From assembly GCA_020028375.1 (NCBI GenBank), contig JAHZNX010000010.1:1-17682 (forward strand): DNA of 17,682 bases, written 5' to 3'. Positions 6,565 through 13,336 of this stretch are shown here, piece after piece. The position numbers and the translations under genes were made by a program. The notes beneath the pieces are model-generated. The model was not told where the DNA came from. It ran no database searches and saw nothing but the letters and a program-made list of their open reading frames with translations. The stretch comes from Betaproteobacteria bacterium (lineage in GTDB: Bacteria > Pseudomonadota > Gammaproteobacteria > Burkholderiales > SG8-41). The first letter of the stretch is position 1; each line of letters begins with the position of its first letter.

Positions 6565-7539
6565 CTCAAAGCGCACCCTCGGATCCACCAGCGTGTAGGA
6601 AATGTCGGTGCAAATGAGGCCGATGATGTAGAGGACCGACCCCAGGAAGACCATCGCGCGCACGACGGCGAAGTCCTGCGAATTGATCGCGTCGATGGTG
6701 TAGCTCCCGAGCCCCGGTATGCCGAAGAACGACTCGGCGATGAGGCTGCCCATGAAGAGCAGCGGAATCACCGCTACGACGCCGGTGAGGATCGGGATCA
6801 TCGCGTTCTGCAGGACATGGCGGAACAGCACGCGCGGCTCGGACAGCCCTTTTGCGCGCGCGGTGCGCACGTAGTCCTTATTGATCTCTTCGAGGAAGAT
6901 GGTGCGGTACCAGCGGGTGTTGGCGCCGATGCCGCTCACGACGCCGATGATCACCGGCAGCGCCAGGAACCTGAACGCGTCCGCGCCGCCGTCGTAGCCC
7001 GAGATCGGAACGATGCTCAGGAGCTTGCCGACGAGATACTGTCCGCCGATGATGTAGAAGAGCCCCGAGATCGACATCATCGCCACGCACGCCACCACGC
7101 CCCAGAAATCAACGTAGGTCGCGCGAAAGAACGCCATCAGCAGCGCAAACGTGAGGTAGGCGGCCAGGCCCATCAGGAACACCGGGACCGCAATGGCGAG
7201 GCTCGGCCACATGCGGGTACTGATGTCGTAGCCGATGTCGCGTCCCTGGTCGGAACGCCCGAAATCGAAGGCGAAGAGCCTGACCGACTTCTCGTAGAAG
7301 ATGGTGTCGATGAAGCGCCCTCCCCCGGCAGCCGCCCCGTTGTACAGCAGCGGCTTGTCGTAGCCGCGCTCCTCCTTCCATTTCTGGATGGCTTCCGGCG
7401 TCACGCGTTTCACGCCGAGGTGCACGCGCGCCATGTCGTCCGGCGAGTTGACGACGAAGAACAGCGCGAAGGTGAGAACGTTGACCCCGACGAGAATCGG
7501 GATCGCGTACAGCAGGCGGCGGGTGATGTAGGCAATCAT
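6562..7539 (-). CDS. Peptide-type ABC importer permease 1 (DppB/YejB-like)
   Basis: This is the first inner-membrane permease of the importer. The 325-residue product starts MIAYITRRLLYAIP, the typical N-terminus of DppB/YejB proteins, with a first membrane helix at about 9-29. A long polar loop follows (about 30-105), as in YejB. Later hydrophobic segments lie around 113-135, 145-172, 190-205, 246-268 and 294-310. The EAA cytoplasmic loop lies at 223-249 (YVRTARAKG ... RHVLQNAMIP), and PGLGSY and DPRVRFE near the end are family landmarks. The frame is open upstream to a TTG at 7632, but those 31 residues are coded by the 15-bp repeat array, so I chose the ATG at 7539. No good Shine-Dalgarno sequence fits in the 11 bp between array and ATG, so coupling to the upstream gene is plausible. 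Confidence 0.9.
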   Translation of the reverse strand: MIAYITRRLLYAIPILVGVNVLTFALFFVVNSPDDMARVHLGVKRVTPEAIQKWKEERGYDKPLLYNGAAAGGGRFIDTIFYEKSVRLFAFDFGRSDQGRDIGYDISTRMWPSLAIAVPVFLMGLAAYLTFALLMAFFRATYVDFWGVVACVAMMSISGLFYIIGGQYLVGKLLSIVPISGYDGGADAFRFLALPVIIGVVSGIGANTRWYRTIFLEEINKDYVRTARAKGLSEPRVLFRHVLQNAMIPILTGVVAVIPLLFMGSLIAESFFGIPGLGSYTIDAINSQDFAVVRAMVFLGSVLYIIGLICTDISYTLVDPRVRFE

Positions 7540-7550
7540 CAGACGGAAAA

Positions 7551-7693
7551 GCGTGATGTGGTACCGCGTGACATGGTAACGCGTGACATGGTGATTCGTG
7601 ACCTGGAAAGGCGTGGGCGCCGCCTTTGACAACGCACTATCACGTCACGCCCCGTCACGTCACGCTTCATCACGTCACGCCACATCATGTCAC
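7551..7693. repeat. Inverted tandem 15-mer element B (4 + 4 units) between binding protein and permease 1
   Basis: The left arm (7551-7610) is GCGTGATGTGGTACC, GCGTGACATGGTAAC, GCGTGACATGGTGAT, TCGTGACCTGGAAAG. The centre is 23 bp. The right arm (7634-7693) is GCACTATCACGTCAC, GCCCCGTCACGTCAC, GCTTCATCACGTCAC, GCCACATCATGTCAC. In the transcript it begins inside the TGA stop of the binding-protein gene (complement of 7690-7692) and ends 11 nt before the permease ATG. Unit length, copy number and layout match element A, but the two arm subtypes are swapped. Confidence 0.9.
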
Positions 7694-9861
7694 GCTTTAT
7701 CGATGCTGGCGGTCGCTCTCTCGCGGCGGCGGTAGGTCCTGACCGCGGGAAGCAGAGACAGGCCGACCGCCACCAGCAGCGCCACCGCCGGCCACAGCAC
7801 GGGCTGGTTCCACTCGCGCCGCCGCTGGCTGCGCAACTGGGGGTCGATGCGCTGGTACTTGAGCCCGTTGTTGGCCATCTGGTTGGGCTTGCGGTTGCGG
7901 ACCCACGCATGGTGCAGGGTGTAATCTTTGGGAAACAGGCTCCACACCCAGGGCGCATCGCGGCGAGCAATCTCGACCATGCGGTCGATGATCGCCTGCC
8001 GCTCGGGGCCGTTGTACATGTTCTTCATGCGCTCGAACAGGCGGTCGAACTCGGGGTTCTCGTAATTGGACGCGTTCTCGCCGGACGTCTTGACCTTGCT
8101 TTGCGCGCCGTGCAGCAGGAACAGGAAGTTCTCGGGGTCGGGGTAATCGGCATTCCAGCCGAGGAAATACATTTGCACGTTGCCCTTTCGGATCTTCTCC
8201 TGGAAGCGGTTCCAGTCGGTGGGGCGCACCGCGAGCTGCACGCCGATCTTCTCGAACTGCTTGGCGTACCAGTCGAGCCGCGCCTTGGCGTCGGGGCCGG
8301 TGCCGGTAGTATCGAGGTGAAGGAGCAGCGGCTCGCCGGTCTTCGCGTTGCGCCCGTGCGGATAGCCGGCCTCCGCCAGAAGCTTCTTTGTGTATTCCAC
8401 GGACTTCCTGCGCGGCGCGCCGTCCTTCCAGTCGTACACGTAGGGATTAATGCCGTCCTCCCCCTCGCGGTAACCGAAGATGCCGGGCGGGATCGGACCC
8501 TGCGCCGCAATGCCGCGCCCGTTGCGGAAGATCGAAATCATCTCCTCCTGGTCGATCGCGATCGAGATCGCGTGCCGCAGCTTCCGCGCGCGCTCGCCAT
8601 AGCCTCCCACCACCGGATCGAGCATGTTGAAGCCGAGGTAGAAGACAGTTGTCGCAATCGAGGTCTGCAGCCGGATGCCGCGCGCCTGCATTTCCTCCGA
8701 TAGCGTGACATCGCCTTGCCCGGTGAACTGCACGGCCTGGTCGAAGGTGTCCGAAGCGATGCCGGACGCGTCGTAATAGCCCTGCAGGAACTTGTTCCAG
8801 TACGGGATTTGCTCCTTCTCGAGCGCAAACACCACCTTGTCTATGAACGGCAGCGGCTTTCCCGCGTCTCCGAGGAGTCCCGCCTCGGCGTCGCCGGGCT
8901 CGCCCTCGGAGGGATAGACCTCGCCCTGGTAGTTGGGATTGCGCTCGAGCACCATCTGCCGGTTGGGATTGTTCACCGTCAGCATGTAGGGGCCGGTGCC
9001 GACCGGGAACCAGTCGAGCGAGATGTTCCTCTCCGCCATCCCGGGCTGGGCGTAGAAGCGGTCGGATTCGGGCGGGACCGGCGCGAAGAACGGCATCGCC
9101 AGCCAGTAGACGAATTGCGGGTACTTGCCGCGCACGCGGATGCGGTAGGTATAGCGGTCCACTGCCTGCGCCCCGGCGAGATCGAAGCGCGTCAAGTCGA
9201 GAAACCCGCCCTTGGCCGTTGCCTTGTCCGCCCGGGCGAGCTCCGCGGCGAGCTCCTTCAGCCCGACGATGTACTCGCCCATCAGCTGCATGATCGGCGA
9301 GTGCAGGCGGGGGTGCGCGAGGCGCTTGATCTGGTGCACGTAGTCAGCGGCGACGAGCTCGCGAGTGCCGGTCGCCTTGAAATCCCCGATGGCGTGGATG
9401 CCCGAGAGCTCGCCTGGCTTGAGATCGTGATACACGTAACGGCCCTGCGCGCCCTGTGCCAGCGCCGGGTGGGGCTGATAGAGGATGCCCGGACGGATGC
9501 GGATCAGGTAGTCGCTGTAGGCGACGAGCTTCGCATCGGCCGAGTCGGGAAGGCGCCGGCCATTCTCGTCGAAGAGCTGCGCGCGCGGCACCTCCGTGGC
9601 GGCGAATGGAACCAGCTCGTACGGACGCTTGAAGTAGTGGTATTGCAGCGGCGGCTGATAGATGTTCGCGATCAGCACGTACTCGTTCTCGCTGTAGGAT
9701 TGCACGGGATCGAGGTGCTTGGGACGCTCCGAGAACGAGGTGTAGAGGATGTTGGCGCCGTCCTCGTCGGCCGGATGGGGATTGTTCCACGGCGCGCCGC
9801 TGCATCCCGCCGCCAGCGCGGCAGCGATCAGCATGACTCGGAGGGCGGCGGACAGCATCAT
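7690..9861 (-). CDS. Extracellular solute-binding protein of peptide ABC importer (SBP_bac_5 type), lipoprotein
   Basis: This is the substrate-capturing subunit of the importer and the first gene of the operon. The 723-residue product begins with a short hydrophobic signal and a lipobox-like AAGC (Cys20), so it is probably membrane-anchored on the periplasmic side. The body matches family 5 binding proteins: an early ERPKHLDPVQSYSENEY segment, YQPPLQ, the GTGPYML motif, HAISIAIDQEEM and, near the end, YPDPENFLFLLHG. It is longer than E. coli YejA (604). The C-terminus carries a second hydrophobic segment (about 687-707) followed by an Arg-rich tail, which is unusual for this family. Start choice: ATG at 9861, with another ATG one codon later and a TTG one codon earlier. 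Peptides are the likely substrate by family, but this is unproven. The stop lies inside repeat element B. Confidence 0.88.
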   Translation of the reverse strand: MMLSAALRVMLIAAALAAGCSGAPWNNPHPADEDGANILYTSFSERPKHLDPVQSYSENEYVLIANIYQPPLQYHYFKRPYELVPFAATEVPRAQLFDENGRRLPDSADAKLVAYSDYLIRIRPGILYQPHPALAQGAQGRYVYHDLKPGELSGIHAIGDFKATGTRELVAADYVHQIKRLAHPRLHSPIMQLMGEYIVGLKELAAELARADKATAKGGFLDLTRFDLAGAQAVDRYTYRIRVRGKYPQFVYWLAMPFFAPVPPESDRFYAQPGMAERNISLDWFPVGTGPYMLTVNNPNRQMVLERNPNYQGEVYPSEGEPGDAEAGLLGDAGKPLPFIDKVVFALEKEQIPYWNKFLQGYYDASGIASDTFDQAVQFTGQGDVTLSEEMQARGIRLQTSIATTVFYLGFNMLDPVVGGYGERARKLRHAISIAIDQEEMISIFRNGRGIAAQGPIPPGIFGYREGEDGINPYVYDWKDGAPRRKSVEYTKKLLAEAGYPHGRNAKTGEPLLLHLDTTGTGPDAKARLDWYAKQFEKIGVQLAVRPTDWNRFQEKIRKGNVQMYFLGWNADYPDPENFLFLLHGAQSKVKTSGENASNYENPEFDRLFERMKNMYNGPERQAIIDRMVEIARRDAPWVWSLFPKDYTLHHAWVRNRKPNQMANNGLKYQRIDPQLRSQRRREWNQPVLWPAVALLVAVGLSLLPAVRTYRRRERATASIDKA

Positions 9862-9876
9862 CAAATACTATCAGAG

Positions 9877-9891
9877 GCGTGAAGTGGTGAA
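9877..9891 (+). repeat. Single 15-mer unit (left remnant of a disrupted element)
   Basis: GCGTGAAGTGGTGAA matches the 15-bp unit of elements A and B, and the next bases GCGTG start a second unit that then breaks off. It would be the left partner of the inverted units at 10098-10142. Confidence 0.6.
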
Positions 9892-10033
9892 GCGTGCTCC
9901 CACCACCCCACTCGCTACGCGAGCACCCCGCCCGTCCCGCCGCGCTGCATCGCGGCGGTCGTTCGCCGGCTCGGAGGCATGCTCCTCGAATTCCCGGATC
10001 ACCCTCAGGCAGGAGGGGAATTTCTTAGGCACT

Positions 10034-10054
10034 CCCCTCCTTTTCAAGGAGGGG
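10034..10054. repeat. Perfect 9-bp hairpin CCCCTCCTT/AAGGAGGGG
   Basis: CCCCTCCTT (10034-10042) and AAGGAGGGG (10046-10054) form a perfect 9-bp stem with a 3-nt loop. A second AGGAGGGG lies at 10011-10018. From general experience, hairpins of this CCCCTCCTT...AAGGAGGGG type, with GCGAAGCGCCGGGGTGG beside them as here (10059-10075), recur between genes in many bacteria. That recollection is unchecked. It may be part of a mobile hairpin repeat rather than a terminator, as no T-run follows. Confidence 0.6.
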
Positions 10055-10097
10055 TAGTGCGAAGCGCCGGGGTGGTTGAACACGTAATATCCGACTC

Positions 10098-10142
10098 GCT
10101 CTATCCTGTCACGCCGTATCACGTCACGCCTCACCACGTCAC
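10098..10142 (-). repeat. Three inverted 15-mer units upstream of fabI
   Basis: GCTCTATCCTGTCAC, GCCGTATCACGTCAC and GCCTCACCACGTCAC are exact 15-bp periods in the inverted orientation seen in the right arms of elements A and B. They end 10 bp before the fabI -10 hexamer, so the array occupies the place where a -35 element would be. Confidence 0.8.
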
Positions 10143-10151
10143 GCTTGTAGC

Positions 10152-10157
10152 TATAAT
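10152..10157 (+). promoter_or_regulatory. Candidate -10 element of fabI
   Basis: A perfect TATAAT lies 43 bp before the fabI ATG. No good -35 hexamer is found at 16-18 bp spacing; that stretch (10128-10135) falls in the last 15-mer repeat unit. The promoter may need an activator or be weak, or the match may be fortuitous. Confidence 0.4.
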
Positions 10158-10199
10158 GGCGTAACAACGGTTCCCTACCAAGAAGAACTCCAGGAACAA

Positions 10200-10991
10200 A
10201 TGGGATTCCTGCAGGACCGAAAAATTCTAGTCACCGGTCTGCTCTCCAACCGGTCCATCGCCTACGGCATCGCGAAAGCGCTGGCGCGCGAAGGGGCGAG
10301 CCTCGCTTTCACCTACCAGAATGAAGAGCTGCGGGAGCGCGTCGAGGAGCTCGCGCAGCCGTTCGGGCGCGCGCCGGTGCTGCCCTGCGACGTCGCCAAG
10401 GACGAGGAGATCGCCGCGCTCTTTTCCGTTCTCGGCAAGCACTGGGACGGCCTGGACGGAATCGTGCACTCGATCGCCTACGCCCCGCGCGAGTCGCTGA
10501 AAGGCGATTTCCTCGACGGCCTCACGCGCGATGCCTTCCGCATGGCCCACGACGTGAGCGCCTATAGCTTCGCCGCGCTGGCGAAGGCCGGCCTGCCGCT
10601 GATGGAGGGACGCCGGAGCGCCCTGCTCACGCTTACCTATCTCGGCGCGGCGCGATCCGTGCCGAACTACAACGTGATGGGGCTGGCGAAGGCGAGCCTG
10701 GAGGCCGCCGTGCGCTACCTCGCGCAGGACCTTGGTCCGAAGGGCATCCGGGTCAATGGAATATCGGCGGGTCCGATCAAGACGCTGGCGGCCGCCGGCA
10801 TCAGCGGCTTTGGCAAGATACTCAAGTTCGTGGAGGACAATGCGCCGCTCAGGCGCAACGTGACGACGGACGACGTGGGCAACGCCGCGGCCTTCCTCCT
10901 GAGCGACCTCGCCGCCGGCATTACCGGGGAGATCACCTACGTCGATTGCGGGTTCAATACGGTCGTTGGCGGCATGCGCGGCGAAGGGTAA
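10200..10991 (+). CDS. fabI: Enoyl-[acyl-carrier-protein] reductase (NADH)
   Basis: FabI catalyses the last step of each fatty-acid elongation cycle, reducing enoyl-ACP with NADH in the cytoplasm, and is the target of triclosan and isoniazid-type inhibitors. The 263-residue product is full length. It starts MGFLQDRKILVTGLLSNRSIAYGIA, the modified nucleotide-binding motif of the FabI class of short-chain dehydrogenases. The catalytic set is Tyr147, Tyr157 and Lys164 in TYLGA ... NYNVMGLAK, spaced as in E. coli (146, 156, 163). VNGISAGPIKTLAA (185-198) is the conserved cofactor and substrate loop. An AGGA lies 4 bp before the ATG. It converges on ppiD with only 2 bp between stops and no terminator. 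Confidence 0.96.
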   Translation: MGFLQDRKILVTGLLSNRSIAYGIAKALAREGASLAFTYQNEELRERVEELAQPFGRAPVLPCDVAKDEEIAALFSVLGKHWDGLDGIVHSIAYAPRESLKGDFLDGLTRDAFRMAHDVSAYSFAALAKAGLPLMEGRRSALLTLTYLGAARSVPNYNVMGLAKASLEAAVRYLAQDLGPKGIRVNGISAGPIKTLAAAGISGFGKILKFVEDNAPLRRNVTTDDVGNAAAFLLSDLAAGITGEITYVDCGFNTVVGGMRGEG

Positions 10992-10993
10992 AT

Positions 10994-12964
10994 CTAGAAC
11001 CCGCTGCGACGCGGTGGAGCGGATCTGTCGGGCTTGGAGGATGGCGGCGGCGGGGTGCTGTCTTCCTTCTTTTCGAGCCACTCCTTGTTGATCGTCACGC
11101 CGGCCTTCTGCCTGAGGTTCGCGAGGTAGGCCGACATCGCTTCCTGCGCCAGGATCCGGCGCAGCCCGTTTGCCAGCTCCTCGGTCTGCTCGGGCGGGAG
11201 ATCCGCCGCATCCTGCACTCGGGTGACACGCAGCAGGGTGTAGCCGACCTGCAGGTTCTCCACGGCGGCATAGGCGGGCAGCTTCGACGAATCCAGGCGG
11301 AACGCCTGCCGCACTACCGGCTCGGGAATGTTCGTAAAGCCCGAGCGGGCCGCGAGCTGCGGCGCGCTCCACGCGATCTGGACATTCTTTCCCTGGGTCA
11401 GCTCGACGAGCAGGCGCCGGCCTTCCTCGACCGCCAGCCGGCCCGCCTCCCGCAGCGCGATCCTCTTTTCCAGCGCCGCACGCACTTCGTCGAAGGACCG
11501 GGTGCTCTCCGGCCTGCGCTCGACGACGCGCGCCGCGATCAGCGTGCCCGGCGCCACCTCGATCGCCTCGGTATTGCGCTTGCCCCTGCGCACTTCGTCC
11601 GCGAAGACCGCGGCGAGCAGGCGCGGATTGTTGAGCAGCGGCTCGGCGGCGCGGGAGCGCGTGATCCAGCCGCTCGCCTGCGGCGCCGTCCCGATGAGAT
11701 CCGCAGCGGGCTTGAGGCTATCCGACTGCTCGTACGCCACGTTGTTGAAATTGTCCGCCAGCTCGGCGAATCGCCTTGCCGCGAGTTGCTTTCTGAGCTC
11801 CTGCTCGATCTGGGGCCGCACCTCCTCGAGGCTCTTCGACTGGCCCGGCCGGACCGCCGTCAGCCGTATGATGTGGAAGCCCAGTCGGGTCTCGACCGGA
11901 GCGGAAATCTCGCCCGGCTTGAGCTTGTAGAGCGCCGCCTCGAATTCAGGCACGTCCTTCATCGAGCCGGGATCGATATAGCCGAGGTCACCGCCATTCG
12001 CTGCGGAGCCGGGGTCTTCCGACCGCGTTTTCGCCAGCTCGGCAAAGCTGCCCGGCGCCTTCTGCAGCTGATTGTGGAGCTCCTCCGCCCGCGCCCGCGC
12101 CTTCTGCCGCGCGTCAGCACCCGCGGCCGCCTCGGCGCTCACGAAGATATGGGCCGCTTGGCGCGATTCCCTGACCTCGAACTGGCGGCGATTCGAATCG
12201 TAGTATTTCCTGACCTCGGCCGGGTCGACCCGCGACTGCTGCTGGAGCGATTCCACGGAAAGCGTCAGATACTCGAGGCGCACCGCCTCCGGTATCCGGA
12301 ACTCGGAGGGATTCGCGTCGTAATACTTCTTCGCAGCTTCGGGATCTAGCTTGACCTGCCCCAGGAATTTCTCGGGAGAAAGGACGTACTGGCTCAGCTC
12401 GCGCTGCTGCCCGGAGAGCCGTGCCAGGCGCTCGCTGACCGAGCGCGGCACGAACGTGCTGTCGGCATAACCATCCATGAACTGCTGCACAATCATGTCC
12501 TGGCGCAGCCGCGCCTCGAACATCACCGGCGTCATGCCCTCGGACCTGAGGTACTGCTCGTAGCGCGCCGGCGAGAACTTGCCGGTCTCGTCCTGGAACG
12601 ACTGCTGCCTGCCGATGATTTCCTTCAGCCGCTCGTCGTCGACCGTGACGCCCGCCCGCAGCGCGTTCTCGAGCAGCAGGCGCCGCTGTATCAGGCCGTC
12701 GAGGGTCGCGTAACGCAACTCGGGGTTGTCCAGGAGCGCCGGATCGGCGCGGCCCTGCGCCAGCCGCCGCAGCGTGTCCTGCCGCTCGCGCAGGGCCCGG
12801 CTGAATTCCTCCTGCGAGATGCTGTAATCGCCCACCCGCGCCACTGCCTGGCCGCCGCCGACGCCGCGAAAGTAGCTGTCGATGCCGAAAAACGCGAACG
12901 GCAGGAAAATGATGGCCAGTATGATCTGGATCAGCCGCTTGTTCTTGGCTACGAATTCAAACAT
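10994..12964 (-). CDS. ppiD: Peptidyl-prolyl cis-trans isomerase D, periplasmic chaperone
   Basis: PpiD is an inner-membrane-anchored periplasmic chaperone that meets proteins leaving the Sec translocon. The 656-residue product (E. coli 623) has the typical N-terminus MFEFVAKNKR followed by one membrane anchor (about 11-27). A SurA-like N-terminal chaperone region comes next (to about 200). A parvulin domain lies at about 268-371, with AAHIFV, FAELAKTRSEDPGSAANGGDLG and LGFHIIRL. The C-terminal region ends in a Pro/Ser-rich tail. PpiD parvulin domains are often catalytically weak; that cannot be judged here. The ATG at 12964 is only 14 bp after the CCA end of tRNA-Asp and has no Shine-Dalgarno sequence, so expression probably depends on the tRNA transcript. 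Gene order after lon and hupB resembles E. coli. Confidence 0.95.
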   Translation of the reverse strand: MFEFVAKNKRLIQIILAIIFLPFAFFGIDSYFRGVGGGQAVARVGDYSISQEEFSRALRERQDTLRRLAQGRADPALLDNPELRYATLDGLIQRRLLLENALRAGVTVDDERLKEIIGRQQSFQDETGKFSPARYEQYLRSEGMTPVMFEARLRQDMIVQQFMDGYADSTFVPRSVSERLARLSGQQRELSQYVLSPEKFLGQVKLDPEAAKKYYDANPSEFRIPEAVRLEYLTLSVESLQQQSRVDPAEVRKYYDSNRRQFEVRESRQAAHIFVSAEAAAGADARQKARARAEELHNQLQKAPGSFAELAKTRSEDPGSAANGGDLGYIDPGSMKDVPEFEAALYKLKPGEISAPVETRLGFHIIRLTAVRPGQSKSLEEVRPQIEQELRKQLAARRFAELADNFNNVAYEQSDSLKPAADLIGTAPQASGWITRSRAAEPLLNNPRLLAAVFADEVRRGKRNTEAIEVAPGTLIAARVVERRPESTRSFDEVRAALEKRIALREAGRLAVEEGRRLLVELTQGKNVQIAWSAPQLAARSGFTNIPEPVVRQAFRLDSSKLPAYAAVENLQVGYTLLRVTRVQDAADLPPEQTEELANGLRRILAQEAMSAYLANLRQKAGVTINKEWLEKKEDSTPPPPSSKPDRSAPPRRSGF

Positions 12965-12978
12965 ATTGTTGATAGGGG

Positions 12979-13055
12979 TGGCGGAGCGGACGGGACTCGA
13001 ACCCGCGACCTCCGGCGTGACAGGCCGGCATTCTAACCAACTGAACTACCGCTCC
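12979..13055 (-). tRNA. tRNA-Asp (anticodon GTC)
   Basis: The 77-nt cloverleaf on the - strand has acceptor arms GGAGCGG and CCGCTCC, discriminator G and encoded CCA (complement of 12979-12981). The D-arm is GTTCAGTTGGTTAGAA-like, the anticodon loop CTGTCAC places GTC at the complement of 13019-13021, and the T-loop is GGTTCGAGTCC. It lies between tRNA-Val and ppiD and is probably cut from a shared transcript. Confidence 0.97.
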
Positions 13056-13066
13056 TTGAACATCTC

Positions 13067-13140
13067 CCGCGGGATGAACGGCATCGGAACAGGAGAGCAT
13101 TGGCTATCGTACCATGTGCCTGGTCCGTTCCATCCCGCGG
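13067..13140. repeat. Long inverted repeat between the two tRNA genes
   Basis: CCGCGGGATGAACGG (13067-13081) is complementary to CCGTTCCATCCCGCGG (13125-13140) apart from one bulged base, around a 43-nt loop. It fills the middle of the 123-bp spacer between tRNA-Val and tRNA-Asp. There is no T-run on either side, so it is more likely a processing or structural element than a terminator. Confidence 0.6.
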
Positions 13141-13178
13141 ACGTAAACCGGCACCGCTAGGCGTCCGGCTTTACGACT

Positions 13179-13254
13179 TGGTGGGTGCTGAGAGTCTCGA
13201 ACTCCCGACCTTCGCCTTGTAAGGGCGACGCTCTACCAGCTGAGCTAAGCACCC
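13179..13254 (-). tRNA. tRNA-Val (anticodon TAC)
   Basis: The 76-nt cloverleaf on the - strand has acceptor arms GGGTGCT and AGCACCC, discriminator A and encoded CCA (complement of 13179-13181). The D-arm is TAGCTCAGCTGGTAGAGC, the anticodon loop is CTTACAA with TAC at the complement of 13219-13221, and the T-loop is AGTTCGAGACT. A hairpin directly abuts its 5' end. Confidence 0.97.
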
Positions 13255-13283
13255 TTAAAACGGACGCTATCGCGCCGTTTTAA
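13255..13283. terminator. Hairpin TTAAAACGG/CCGTTTTAA abutting the 5' end of tRNA-Val
   Basis: TTAAAACGG (13255-13263) and CCGTTTTAA (13275-13283) form a perfect 9-bp stem with an 11-nt loop. The arm nearest the tRNA ends in TTTTAA, so it could act as a weak terminator after hupB. It could also be a leader structure that RNase P or another nuclease removes from the tRNA precursor. It touches the mature 5' end of tRNA-Val. Confidence 0.4.
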
Positions 13284-13285
13284 GT

Positions 13286-13327
13286 GTGCGCGTTGGAGAG
13301 GACAGGACGCTGCCGCTCAACGCGCAC
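13286..13327. repeat. Inverted repeat GTGCGCGTTG/CAACGCGCAC
   Basis: A perfect 10-bp stem (13286-13295 with 13318-13327) surrounds a 22-nt loop in the spacer between hupB and tRNA-Val. No T-run follows on the - strand, so terminator function is uncertain. Confidence 0.5.
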
Positions 13328-13336
13328 GCCGAATCG

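Larger units (their letters stand above)
9862..10199. other. Divergent spacer between importer operon and fabI, packed with repeats
   Basis: No convincing gene occupies these 338 bp. From left to right it holds a lone 15-mer unit (9877-9891), hairpins at 9911-9923 (CTCGC/GCGAG) and 9937-9958 (CCGCCGCG/CGCGGCGG), a strong hairpin at 10034-10054, three inverted 15-mer units (10098-10142), and the fabI -10 element with its ribosome binding site. No clear promoter for the importer operon was found. Confidence 0.7.

Noticed and set aside
7540..7632. Repeat-coded N-terminal extension of permease 1 (TTG start at 7632)
   Set aside because: It needs a TTG start and adds 31 residues coded by the repeat array. 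The conserved N-terminus begins at the ATG at 7539.
9871..10167. 98-codon ORF on the - strand between importer and fabI
   Set aside because: It is made of repeat and hairpin sequence (HPGASHYPSLKRRG-type translation of the CCCCTCCTT hairpin). It is not a plausible gene.
12882..13160. Small ORF across tRNA-Asp on the + strand
   Set aside because: Its product contains the TGLEPATSG-like string that arises from translating a tRNA gene backwards. It is a known false-gene pattern.
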